Assembly (NCBI GenBank): GCA_963580455.1
Contig: OY756964.1
Coordinates: 25,456,001 to 25,520,000, forward strand
DNA length: 64,000 bases
Direction: 5' to 3'
From: Euonymus europaeus
Taxonomy: Eukaryota; Streptophyta; Magnoliopsida; Celastrales; Celastraceae
The notes beneath the pieces were generated by a model. It did not search any database, was not told the origin of the DNA, and saw nothing but the letters and a program-made list of their open reading frames with translations. The first letter of the stretch is position 1, and each line of letters begins with the position of its first letter. Below are positions 47,543 to 59,066 of the stretch, in pieces. The position numbers and the translations under genes were made by a program.

Positions 47543-48482
47543 TTCTGGGTATGCTCAAGCAACACCAGCAAAGGAGAAAAGAAGTCTACCAGGAAACCCA
47601 GGTTAATAATTTCAGATCAAACCCGACTATATTTTTCTTACTTTAATTTCTTCGACGTTTTTTAAATATTAATTTTTGTTGGGTTTTGAATCGGATTGCA
47701 GATGCAGAAGTGATAGCTTTATCTTCAAAAAGTCACTTAGCAACAAACAGGTGTGTGAGATCTGTAACACAGGGTTTCAGCTAGACCAGAAGCTTCAGCT
47801 TCATAGAAGAGAACACAACTTGCCATGGAAGCTAAAGCAAAGAACAAACAAAGAGGTAAGGAAGAAAATGTCTCACTGGCATCAAGAAGCACTTTGCAAA
47901 AAGCATGGTCCGTAGAAGTGGAAGTGTGAAAAGTGCTCAAACAGGGATGCTGTTCAATCAGATTGGAAATCCCACTACAAGATTTCTCTAGGTAAGATTA
48001 TGTAATCAAATCATTAGAAATTCTAAGTTCAGTCCAATTCCGAGTTCAGATTTCTTTCATGCTTGTTTAATTTAATTTGATGTTAGCGTAAGTGTTAACA
48101 GAATGGCCTAAAAGTGGAGATAATTATACTTAACGACGCTTTTTTTAAAGCTTTTGATGACTTGTTTACAGCATTGAACTATCAACTCAGAGTTTTTCTT
48201 TGAATTCTTGTTCATCTGTTTTGACAAATTCCTCATCTGGGTTTGTAACCTGCTGTATTAGGCACCTAATTTAATGGTTACTTGTATGTCCTGATTTCTG
48301 TTCCTTGCCTCCTTGGGTAAGAGAGAATACAAAAAGGTGTCAACGGAGTGAGAGAGAATGGTACTTAAAAGTTAAACGACCCTTTTGTTGCATATTAATT
48401 TTTTCTTCGACTGTTCATGTTTACAGGAGGGACTCTTTCATCACTTACAGGCTTCTGTGATGCTTCAGCAGAAGGGTTCAAG

Positions 48483-48732
48483 TGAAATTAAATGAAGCCA
48501 TGCTTGTAAGCCCCACAGGCAGGGAAAGCCCACGATGCGGGTACAATTGAGAAATACTCTATAGAATTTTGAATGCCGGACGCCCATACATACGAAATGC
48601 CTAACAACAAACCTAATGAACTAATGAACTGGGCAATATCTGTAAGTTCAACCTAATGAACTAATGAACTGGGCAATATCTGTAAGTTCAACCTAATGAA
48701 CTAATGAACTGGGCAATATCTGTAAGTTCAAG
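48483..48732. other. Insertion within the IDD pseudogene
   Basis: About 250 bp with no match in the intact IDD gene. GTTCAAG occurs at 48476-48482 and again at 48726-48732, possibly a target-site duplication, although GTTCAA is also part of the tandem repeat inside. The origin is unknown. Confidence 0.5.
48611..48730. repeat. Perfect 40-bp tandem repeat, three copies
   Basis: Units start at 48611, 48651 and 48691 with ACCTAATGAACTAATGAACT and are identical over all 40 bases. Each unit also contains an internal 8-bp repeat (CTAATGAA). Confidence 0.95.
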
Positions 48733-49042
48733 AGCAATTACACAACAATAATAACAAAGCACGTTAGTGTCCCAATTAATGACTTTGCATCAACTACTCA
48801 CCCATGGCGGTCAAGTCCTCCAAGGACTGCCTACCAAAAGAGAAGCATAATACAATCGTCTTCTCAATAAAAAACCAGATCATCATGACATTGCTATGTT
48901 TAGTAGGAAAAGCTAGTACTGCTTGGCCAACAACCTCACAGACTTGTCTTTCTTCAGCGATCTGTTTGGAGACTCGTAAACAAAAACCCAAACCCTAACC
49001 TTACTCTCTCTGAACCCCTTCATCGTCTGCTGCTGCTGCAGC

Positions 49043-50242
49043 GTTTAATGCTAAAAAAATGCTGTTTTATAGCTGTATTTTTTTTTAATAATGAGAAGGG
49101 GTAAGGCTGAAACTCAAGATTAGAGAATAGATACGTCCATTTGTAGTTGTTATTGAGCTATAATGTCCAAATCAAACAAGTAGATAACTCAACTCAGATG
49201 GGCCTGTCTGGACCCAAAAAAAATTACTGGGCCAATCTATTTGGGCCTGAATCTCAGAGCTAGTCTAGTAAAATTTTTGTGACAGGCTATTTGGCGGGAA
49301 GTGCTAGGCCTTTTGGACACGCAGTAGTATTGTACTCAAGGTTACTAAAATCGGATCGGCCGATTCAATCATGGATCAACCTTTAGTCCGGTCCTATCAA
49401 AGGCATGAAAATAAAAAATTAATCCATCCAATTTTTTTTTTAATATGAACCAATCAGTTCTGACAGGTTGAACTATTTCAGTTTATTTAATGAATTAAAA
49501 AATATTTTGTAAATATTGTTTTACGTAGGATTCGAAAATCTTACCTCCCACTCTACCAATTAAGCTATGAAGTTTTGTTTATTTACAATGATCCATTTAT
49601 TAAATATGTTATATTTTATAAAAGTATCAAAACATATTATAAAGTATGTAACGTAGAAATATATATTATTAGTTTAAAAAAAATTAAAAAATCGATAGAG
49701 ACATATTATTTATGTATATTGAACCATGAATCGAATTTTTTTTTTTTTGAAAACCTTGATTGTACTGCGACGAGTAGCAGAAATAAAGAGAGGATTAAGG
49801 GCAAACCCGACCTTTTATTGCAGCACTCCTTGCGCAAGTTAGGAGTGGGAGAAAGACAAGCATGAAGCATCGCAGAGACGCAGACGCGACTCGCCTTCCT
49901 CTGTATTGGATGGTATTAGTCAAGCACATATTTTTCCGATTATTCTGTTCATATCCTTACGCATAACAAAAGGATAATTTGTTACAGCTAATGCGGATAT
50001 GTGAGTATATATATAGGAGCACTGTAAGTCAAGAAATAATACACAGAAAACTACTCTTCTTCCATACTGATTTTTCTCCACGCTGCTTCCTTTTTCTCCA
50101 CTCTGGTTCAGGTATTGTTCATTGACGTGTGATCTCGAGTGCTGCATCGTTCTCCCTCGGGTGCTACATTTCTCTCAGCGACTCCGCGTCGCCTACATAC
50201 ATTAGAAAGATCACAACTTTTTCTGGGGGCTCGTGACAAGTC
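49043..50242. other. Spacer between the IDD pseudogene and the FTSH4 pseudogene
   Basis: AT-rich, no gene supported. A tRNA-like segment lies at 49528-49570 (listed separately). From about 50100 the sequence resembles both flanks of the copia insertion upstream of the first FTSH4 copy, so it is the FTSH4 upstream region without the insertion. Confidence 0.45.
49528..49570 (-). repeat. tRNA-derived SINE-like remnant
   Basis: The minus strand reads TAGCTTAATTGGTAGAG (A-box-like), then TTTTCGAATCC (B-box-like), the RNA polymerase III promoter pair of tRNA genes and SINEs. The spacing is shorter than in a tRNA and no cloverleaf can be drawn, so it is a relic. Confidence 0.4.
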
Positions 50243-53200
50243 ATGGCTTGGATTCGCCTCGGCACACAGGTCAGGTTCAGTTGAAAGCTTCATTGCTTAT
50301 AGATTGGTTTTGTGTAGCATCCAGCTCGAGGGGCTGGAATGGGCTGTCCAAAGGGGGCAATATCTATGAGATTTAAGAAGTGACCAAACTTTCCAACCCC
50401 AACCCCGTAGACGCTTTTTCTGGGTCCAAAGCAGATCACATTTTCTGAGCTCAAAACGAGCAATATCTATCAGGCTTAGGGAGTGGCCAAAATTTCCAAC
50501 CTAGTAGACGCGTTTTTTTGAGTCCTAAGCAAACCATATTTTCTGATCTCAAAACAGACAATATCTACTAAGCTCATAGACTGTTGCATTTTATCTTGTG
50601 AATTTTATATTGTTGTAAATTTGCAAATCACGGGATTATAATAAACCCTAATTATATGTTATCTCGAGGTTTTCAATGGCACAGTCACGGTTATTTTAGC
50701 TGATACTAGTGAGCATGTTTAGGGTAGTTGTCCAGATTGAATCTAGAGGGAGCTTCAGTGAGTGGGTCTATCTCGTCTTTAACTACATGTTGAGTGCACC
50801 AGTTATAAAACTATTTCGTATGTGAGTTATGGCCAAAGTTTTGTGTTTTGAATGTTTACAGTGCAACACTAGGAAAAAATTATGTATATGTTCTTAAGGA
50901 ATCATTTTATTAAAAAGTTTGTTTTCCGTGCTTACGCGTTCTTCTCATTCAAGTTCCTAAATTATTTTATGATAGGTCTCAAGGCATCAAACAGAATTGA
51001 GACATTTTAAAAGTTTGCTTGTCAATACTTATTCTCCTCTTAACAGGTTTGGATTTCGAGGTATGAATTTTAGGCTGTTCCCCTGTGAAGACTGTGGATT
51101 TTGCATTGTGATTGTGCTTCTTCTTTTTTTCATTTCGTTTGGGCAGGGAATGGGCTTCTACATGCCCAACGGAGGCTTCACTCCGACCATCTTAAAGAAC
51201 TTTATCATAGAAATGATCCTGACGAAGTGATAAGACGATACGAAAGTCAGCCGTCACTGCAGTTAAACGCTTCAGCAATTGCTGAATATGTTAAAGCATT
51301 GGTAGAGGTGAACAGGCTAGAAAAAAGTGAATATGTTAACGTCTTGGAAAAGATGAACAGGCTAGAAGGCTGGATGAAGACCTCGCGTGGATCAGGTGTG
51401 CATGATGATCATTTTGTCTCTTGTCTTTTATTCTTATTGCTTAGTATATATGTAGTGAGTTGTTATTTGTATTCTTACAAATAATGTTGACCTAGTTTTT
51501 CAAGATAAGTAAGGATGGTTATTTGTTTTAACTTAAAGAAGACTCTTTAAATGTGAACATGCGATTTAGTGGAAGAGTTGCAATGTTATAATTTAGACGA
51601 CACAAGTTTCGTTTCTGAAAATAACTTTTTCACATATTATGTGGGGTACGTAGGGTCTGCATACATATTATTTGTCATTGATCTCATCCACTACGAAAGC
51701 TTTGTGCATGTGACTTGTTTACATTTTTCACTTAAAAACTCTTTTCTAAATCGATTCTTCGTTAATAACTACATGCATGTATGCTACTGTTAATGATTCG
51801 TCTTAATTCTTAAGAAATAATTAAGAATTCCTAATTAAGTTGCTTATGAGTCGTATAAGTTACAGTTTTTGTCCGCTGCAGCAGTGTTTGCCTTTTTCCT
51901 TTTTTACTTGCAGGCCTGAAATGCGTGGGTTGTGGATTATGCTTATCCAAATAAGATTTTTTCAGCATATTTACTTGCCTGACTGTACCTTCCTGCATTA
52001 TATTTCTTTCCTAGTCCTCTCGTGCTTATTGTATTTGCTGTCTCATGCTGAATGGTTGGCTTATGGTGGCTTCCCAAGGAAGTCATTTCAAAGAGCAGCT
52101 GTGGCGTACAGTTCGCTATTTACTACTCGCATTTCTGCTGATTTCTGGTATAGGAGCGCTAATTGAGGATGGAGGGATCGGTAAAGGTATACGAGATTTA
52201 TATGCTCATGTGTTTTACAGTTCAGTTGCAGTTCCCAATCGATAATGTTTTAAAACTGATGTCCTGTTCCCCCCACTCAGTACTTGGTCTGATTGAAGAG
52301 GTGCAACCAAGTGTGCAATCCAATACAAAATTTAGTGATGTTAAGGGTGTTGATGAAGCAAAGGCTGAGCTGGAAGAAATTGTCCACTAGTATCTCCGAG
52401 ATCCTAAGGTGATTGCATCTCATCTATTTGTGTGCGTGCATGTATTACGTTACAAATTATGTTCTCTGACAGACATGCATATTCAATGTTGGATTCTCAA
52501 AATATATACTAAAAACATTCCCAGACATATTATTCGCTCGAGCTCGAGCTCGAGTTCTTAAACTGCCTCTGTTAAATTTGATCTATTATAGCATATCGAG
52601 AAATCCCATATGTGATTTGATGTGATTTCTTGAAAGGATTAAATGACTCAATTTTCTATGCACTATTATTGCTTGACTTTATAACTTCTGTTTGATACTT
52701 ATATTTTACTAAAGTGAGCCTTGCGATGTGAACTATTATTTTGCATATGGCTCTTACATTTGATCGTTGACATTAAATTTTTATTGGTAACTTATTGCTG
52801 TTCACCTTCTTCGAGACTTCGGACAAACTTTAATTTCCCTCTCTTAGATTGACTGTTATGTTTTTTTTTGTTTGCTACAGCGGTTCACTCGTCTGGGTGG
52901 CAAGCTTCCAAAAGGTGTCTTGCTTGTAGGCCCGCCTGGCACTGGGAAGACTATGTTAGCCAGAGCTATCGCTGGAGAGGCCGGGGTTCCTTTTTTCTCG
53001 TGCAGTGGCTGTGAGTTTGAGGAGATGTATGTTGGAGTTGGAGCTCGGAGTTTTCTCTGCTGCAAAGAAGCAATCACCTTGTATAATATTTATCGATGAG
53101 ATAGATGCCATGGGAGGAAAACGTAATCCCAGGGATTCGCGGTACATGAAGTTGACGTTGAACCAGTTACTTGTGGAACTGGATGGATTTAAGCAGAACG

Positions 53201-54317
53201 ATGGCATCATTGTCGTAGCTGCTACAAATTTTCCACAATCATTGGACAGTGCACTGGTGAGACCTGGACGATTTGATCGCCTCGTTGCTGTTCCTAATCC
53301 TGACGTAGAAGGGCGGAGGCAGATTCTGGAATCCCATATGTCAAAGGTATGACTTCCCTTCCTGCCGGAGGAATTTGGTATCTCTTGACAGTTTCACTAT
53401 GAGAGTTTTATGCTGGAGAGTTGTTTATCTATGTCAATGAGCTTAGTTTAATCATATGTGCATAGATGTTCATATCACTACGATTACAGGTATTGAAGGC
53501 AGATGATGTTGATTTGACGATTGTTGCCAGAGTCACTCCTGGGTTCTCAGGTGCTGATCTTGCTAATCTAGTTAACGTAAGCGCTCTGAAGGCTGCAATG
53601 GACGATTCTCAATCAGTAACAATGGCTCATCTTGAGTACGCAAGGGACAAGATCATGATGGGAAGTGAACGAAAGTCTACTGTTATCTCAGAACAGTCAC
53701 GCAGGCTCACAGCTTTCCATGAGGGTGGTCATGCTCTTGTGGCTATCTACACTACTGATGGGGCGCTCCCAGTCCACAAAGCAACAATAGTTCCCAGAGG
53801 AACGTTCCTCGGCATGGTTGCTCAACTGCCTGGCGTGGGCCAGACAAGTATTTCCCGGAAGCAGATGCTAGCCCGGCTTGACGTTTGCATGGGGGTTTGG
53901 GTTGCCGAAGAGCTCATCTTCGGCGAGAATGAAGTTATCTCAGGTCCGCATTCTGATCTCCAGAAGGCTACTCATCTTGCAAGAGCCATGGTTACTAAGT
54001 ATGGCATGAGTAGAGAAATTGGACTTGTCACCCACAACTATAACGACGATGGAAGGAGCATGAGCACTGAGACTAGGCGCCTTATCGAGATAGAGGTGCA
54101 GCGTTTGCTAGAAGAGGCATACAATAATGCAAAAACCATCCTTACCAGCCATAGCAAGGAGCTTCATGCACTTGCTAATGCTTTGCTTGAGCATGAGACG
54201 CTTACTGGAAGTCAGATCGAGGATTTAATTGCCCAAGTTAACTCGCAGCATCAACAACAGGTAGTCACAGCTCAGAGCGGTTCACAGTCGAGCCCAATGC
54301 CTCCCAAAATTCGCTAA
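50243..54317 (+). pseudogene. FTSH4 pseudogene (tandem copy of the gene at 42022)
   Basis: Exon equivalents: 50243-50269, 50976-51060, 51147-51395, partial exon 4 (about 52050-52186), 52281-52408, 52881-53346 and 53490-54317. Defects: exon 3 lacks about 22 presequence codons in frame; the first half of exon 4 and its acceptor are missing; an inserted TAG lies at 52388-52390 after EEIVH; and exon 6 is 466 bases, 11 short, because the stretch encoding RVRDL is deleted near 53045, shifting the frame between Walker A and Walker B. The last exon is fully open and keeps HEGGH, but GGRVAEE reads GVWVAEE and the Ala-rich tail is absent. No functional AAA protease can be made from it. An isolated peptidase-domain product is possible in principle. 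Confidence 0.92.
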
Positions 54318-54864
54318 TCCAGCTACCGATTACAGGCATTGCTCCTGTTCGTATTTAGCATGAATGAGGTTGGCAACACCTCTTGATTAAATGGTAGTTG
54401 AACTCATATTTGCATGTAGTTTTTGATCTAGAAAATCTCTCTGAACTGATTGTAATTAATTGCTGCCAGTAAGGTTTTATATTTGTACTGCAATGAGTTC
54501 TAAATTGGCCAAAAAAGCTCTCCAAGAGTTACATGGCAGTAGTAATCTGCCCAAAAATCAACACTCTGGTACCAAAATATCTATATCTATATGAATAATA
54601 ACAGCACCATCTGTTGTGCACAATTTATAGGACGGGGTCTCCCTATATTTTGGTAAAAGCTAATGGACGATCGGGCAAAGGAAGATGCTCCGTGCCTAAG
54701 TTAATACTATCAATCTACAGCGCCCTTCTTTGGCCCCAAAACATAGCAGATTTATGGATTATCTTCCAAAAAGCAAAACTAGATGCTCCTTTCTGTCAAA
54801 CAGAACTGGTTCATATAAAACCCATTGCAAGTCCAGCAACAGTTCCATTCATAAAACAATCGCC
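54318..54864. other. Spacer between convergent FTSH4 pseudogene and DENR
   Basis: 3' UTR-like sequence of both convergent genes. The overlapping plus-strand frames at 54614-54904 and 54730-54993 are antisense to the DENR end and are not supported as genes. Confidence 0.4.
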
Positions 54865-57267
54865 TCACACTGCTGGAACCTTTTTCCTGTCTTCGATGAA
54901 GTAAATGGAAGTTTCCGGCACCTGGAATTTGACATGGAACAGATGAAATTCAGAATTTATAAAAAGAAAAAAAAAATGATGCATGGGTATTAAATTTTTT
55001 TTAAAGAAAGTAACCAAAATTTTCACTCTGATGCATCTTTGCAGCAAAACTTGGTGTAGATAATCAAAGGCTTTGTCACAACAATTTACACCACATAAAC
55101 GATAAAACTAACCAACACCTGGTTCTCATCCTAATTTTAGTCTTTATCGGTTTCTGTCAGCAGTAAATGATAAAATTCACAGTACACTGCTTAATGGAAG
55201 TCTATCCAAATTTTATTGTCCTCTGAGCAATGAATGAGAAGAACAAAGAATATAGAAAATGCAGCACTGATGCGTATGATAACAAGACCAAGGAAGAGGG
55301 AGATTTAATTACTTCGGGCCATGTCTCAGTTATAAATTCCACAACATCATAGGCTATGTCTCCTTGAACATCAATTTGCTCCTTCTCAGTTGGCCCCTAA
55401 AAAGCAATCAGTGATTCAAAAGTAGTAAGAAGATTAAAATATTGAGGAAGAGAAAAGTTCAACTATACATTTAACTATTGATAAAAAGAATTTATTCACC
55501 TTAACAACTGATGCTCCTAGCATACTTTTTCCCAAGCTTTTTTGAAGCATCAGTAAGTTTGATACCTAAACAACATCTCATCCGTAAAATCTGTTATGAC
55601 TTCAAAAGCTACAGACAACATTAAGGATTAATAATATATATATATATAACTCAATCATATCAGCTTGTAGGTGTAGCTCACCGAATAATTCCAATCCCTT
55701 CACAACAATAATGCATTTATGCCTGTTGCGTACAACCTTTTCAATAACAACTTCTTGTTTCTCCTGTGAAATAAATCCAAAAAAGGAATGTAACTATGTG
55801 TGTATCATCATATCACAATTTTCTACCACGCATTGAAACACACACACGCAAAATAAGCTCTCTGAGATTTAGAAGGCCAGTGAGCAGTAATTTTAACCAG
55901 CAAGAAGGATAAATATATTCCAGAGTGCCCGCTATGCTGGCAGCTTCTGGCATGTCTGCGACTCTGCGCAAACACCTCATGTTCACATCATAACCACTGA
56001 ATCCTAATTAACTTGAGCATACTCATCCTTCTATGAAAAAATCCTACCAGAAAACTTCAAAAAAAGAGGAAAGCATAGTGAAGGCAGTTGAAATAAGCTT
56101 GGGCTCTGCAATTACAGCATTTCCTTGGCATTATAGATCTCAAAATATGACAATGTGACTCCAGAAATTCAATCACTACCGAACCATTAAAGGTTCCAAG
56201 AGCGAGAAAAATTATGCAAGCTCGAAATATTCAAAATAAAAACCAGTTACTTGAGGTACATGGCGTATAGGCAGATGCTTCCGTAGCTAGGATATGAATA
56301 TACAATAACCAAAGTGATACCAGGTCAGTCGAAATACTGATTACCAGAGTCCAACTAGAATCAACCTAAAAGCCTTTGAATCCATATTGGACAAAGAGGC
56401 TCCTCACCATGGAACTGTCGCAGTTTCATGGTAACCCAATATAAGGGTAAAAAATAAAGACAGAATTTGGGATCGTTTTCAATAACTTCTTGATTCCAAA
56501 CAAGCAAAACTCAAAATATTTGGCACAAAGACTAAATGCATTGATAATGATGATTATGTGCACTGAACTTATTCAACTGAACCTAGGTGCAAGTGATAAT
56601 CAGCTAAGATTACAAGAACCAAACAGAAGAACTCGTACTTTTTTCTTAATTTTTCCACCAGGAAGACGCTTTACTTCCTCTTGCTTAGATGATGACGTTG
56701 CCCCAGAAACTAAAAAATATAATTCTCTAAGACATTGGCATTTTTACAGATATATTTAAACAAACTTTCATCTGAACATAAGCATATACCTGATTGGGAA
56801 GGCGGCGGAGCTGCTTCATCAGCACCACTTGCAGAGATTCCAACTGATTGGAGCCGTTCAGAAACCTTTTCAGCCTCCTTTTCATTAGCCTCTGTGTGTA
56901 TCATAAATCACCCAATGTAGATTACGGCATATATTATTGGATTCGCAGGACAAATAGAAGAACTTCCAAGCACATCAAAACTACGACCCCAAATCGATCT
57001 TATTAAAGATGAATGTCAATCCCGATCTGATTCCATCAAATTTTTGTTGTAAAACCGCAAAATCACGGAGAGGATTTGGGCTCAAAGGATCACATACAAT
57101 TAGGTGCAAAAGCTAGTACCTTGAAGGAGATTGGGGTAGATTTCGGGGGTGTTCTTGATCAGCCAAGGCTTGCACTTTTCGAAATCAGGGCCAAACTCAC
57201 AGTATTCTGCGGGAAGAGAGCATACCGCGCAGTAGAGTACCCGGACCGGTTGGGGTTTCTCCGCCAT
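54865..57267 (-). CDS. DENR: Density-regulated protein homolog (DENR/Tma22), with a 2-bp frameshift
   Basis: Seven exons: 57267-57120, 56891-56790, 56709-56639, 55763-55682, 55565-55500, 55396-55313 and 54921-54865, about 203 aa once the frameshift is bridged. The N-terminus MAEKPQPVRVLYCAVCSLPA with CAVC and EYCEFGP is the DENR zinc-binding region. VVRNRHKCIIVVKGLELF and IKLTDASKKLGKK are the SUI1 domain, and PTEKEQIDVQGDIAYDVVEF with VPETSIYFIED completes it. DENR pairs with MCT-1 to recycle 40S subunits and help reinitiation. In exon 5, KKYA is followed by AGGAGCATCA where two more bases are needed for the family's K-[FY]-A-x-G-A-S-V-V. As written the frame stops at TAA three codons later (near 55501). 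Exon 5 is 66 bases, 2 short of phase. It is either a real lesion or a consensus error. Confidence 0.87.
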
Positions 57268-57931
57268 TGAAGCGTTCTGGAGTGGGCGTTTGTGGCTTAA
57301 AATCCGATTCCTGAGGAATTAAGATTATAGATCGGGTCTTTTTATTTTGGGCTTTTGCGAAAGTTACTTCTCATGGTCCTTCATTTCGGGCTCAATGCAT
57401 TGGGCCTTAAACTTGGACCAAATCCAGTCCATTCCAAAAGTCCAAACTTAAGCCCACCAATGATTTGGGCCGCGTGGTCTGTTGTTTTGATTTTGCCGTC
57501 TAACTTTTTTTTGAAATGTAGAGATATTATTAACTTAAATCGTGCAACAGAACATCATGGATCAAAGAAGGCGGAGATGAACTCCAAACCTCCAGGTCAG
57601 ACAAAGAATCAGCTGCCCTTGCAAGAACATGAGCAACCTGATTCGCAGACCTCTTAACAAAACTAAACCGACAAACGTCATAGTCCAACGAGAGGACTTT
57701 ACAATCACCAATTATAAGACCAAAATAGGATGAGTCTCGATCCGTAGGTCTTTGGAGAGCCTGGACTAAGAGTTGAGAGTCCGATTCAAACACTATGCCA
57801 TCAGAACCTTTACTTTTCAACCAACTCAAAGCTTCTCTACATGTTAAAGCTTCAGCAATTAATGGAATCAAAGGACCATCAAAATAGAAGCTTTTAGCAG
57901 CAATAAATTCACCAAATGCGGATCGTACAAC

Positions 57932-58990
57932 CAGGGACGAAGCCAGAAAAAATTGTGAGGGGGTCGTAGTTAAGCGGGGGTTCGGGGGTAGCGCCCCCGA
58001 AAATTTTGTTTGGACTATTAAATGTATCACCACATAAATTTATGTTTTCACTTGGATATTATAATAATCACTTATCAAATTAACCAACTAATCAACAGTC
58101 GTACAATATATTTTTTGTAAAAAAGAAATACCTGGCTACAGTTGCGATCGACGTGGTCTCATTGTCTGAAACCGTTGAATGATAACTTCATTATCAATCC
58201 CATCCAAAATATCTTTCTCAATATAAGCGACAATTTGCTTCATTGTGGGCTTGTTTTGATCATGTGATTGAGAAGAATCACCCACTATAGACTTCCTTTT
58301 GAGAAACTTATCCATATCAACAATCCAGCCAATCCTACAAATTGAATGCATTTATACATTATAACATGAATACATAATACTGTATGAGACTCTGAGTGGC
58401 AGAGTGTCTACACTAAGTACACTTTGTGCAATTCAATATGTCTAAGTTGTCAACATTTCACTTGGCTAGCTACTTGATTTTAGGGTTTGATTCTGCATAC
58501 TAAGACTCTTGCTGCCATAAGAGAGAGAAAAGGAAAAGTAACAAGAAATTGAAAAACAAACCTGGAATATCGCAAGAAAGATTGTTGATTGAAGGATTGG
58601 GACTGCAAATTGAAGTGGAAATTGCAAGAGTCAAGAGAAATGGATGTGGCCGCCGTGCTTGTGGCTTGTGCAGTTGTGACTTGTGCAGTTGTGCGGCACT
58701 ACAGCCAAAGAAGTTTTAACTAAGCCCAACTATTTAAGTTTTAATTGGTGCAGGCGTGCAGCACTGCAGCTAAGTGGATTCAATTTCACAATCAGCCCAT
58801 TCCACATTCCACTTGAGCCCAACTATTTAAGCTTTAACTATTTACAATTCAGCCCAACTATGCAAGTTTTAACCACACTTAACATTCAAGTTTTAAAATC
58901 ATATATAAGTATAAGTATATATGATTTTTTTTTTAAATTTTCCAAGGGGGGTCAATTGACCCCCCAAGGCATAGGGTGCCTTCGTCCCTG
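57932..58990 (-). mobile_element. hAT element, internally deleted, inserted in the LINE remnant
   Basis: The ends CAGGGACGAAG (57932-57942) and CTTCGTCCCTG (58980-58990, with flanking GGTGC) are inverted repeats. Flanking TACAAC is duplicated (57926-57931 and 58991-58996), and GTACAAC if the last G is counted as target. hAT normally duplicates 8 bp, so one base or the exact boundary is uncertain. It is about 1.06 kb with a small transposase-derived frame on the minus strand. The splice-like structure upstream of that frame is not resolved. Confidence 0.85.
58136..58351 (-). pseudogene. Mini-transposase: hAT N-terminus joined to C-terminus
   Basis: 71 aa. MDKFLKRKSIVGDSS is like the start of plant hAT (TTF-type) transposases. 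IVAYIEKDILDGIDNEVIIQ, then RFQTMRPRRSQL, is like their very end, close to the VVYIEKEI end of the fragment at 23110-23470. The whole middle, including zinc finger and catalytic domain, is deleted. It cannot catalyse transposition. Confidence 0.7.
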
Positions 58991-59066
58991 TACAACACAG
59001 CCCATGCCAAGCTTTTGTGAGTGAGTAAATAAGGCTGCGTCGATCACAATATTGGGATTTTGTTGG

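Larger units (their letters stand above)
47543..49042 (+). pseudogene. IDD zinc-finger pseudogene (tandem copy of the gene at 31298)
   Basis: Similarity to the IDD gene starts in exon 1 (CTGGGTATGC, then AAGAAGTCTACCAGGAAACC) and follows its intron 1, exon 2 (zinc finger 1 and the KLKQRTNKEVRKK linker), intron 2 and exon 3 up to the region encoding MSATALLQ. Kept introns show it arose from DNA, not RNA. Defects: most of zinc finger 2 is deleted, a TAG follows KKHGP near 47913, finger 3 and 4 parts are missing, several frames are lost, and about 250 bp is inserted at 48483-48732. The start codon region and C-terminal third are gone. Confidence 0.88.
57505..59066 (-). pseudogene. 5'-truncated LINE remnant (RNase H end), split by a hAT insertion
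   Basis: The minus strand carries a plant LINE RNase H domain ending in a poly(A) tail, seen as T at 57505-57512. Residues read IAEALTCREALSWL, FESDSQLLVQAL and FVKRSANQVAHVLARAA. The domain's start lies on the far side of the hAT element (58991 to about 59066), reading VIDAALFTHSQKLG. The two parts join in frame across the insertion point. The body and 5' end are missing. The remaining open part is 57530-57931. Confidence 0.85.
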
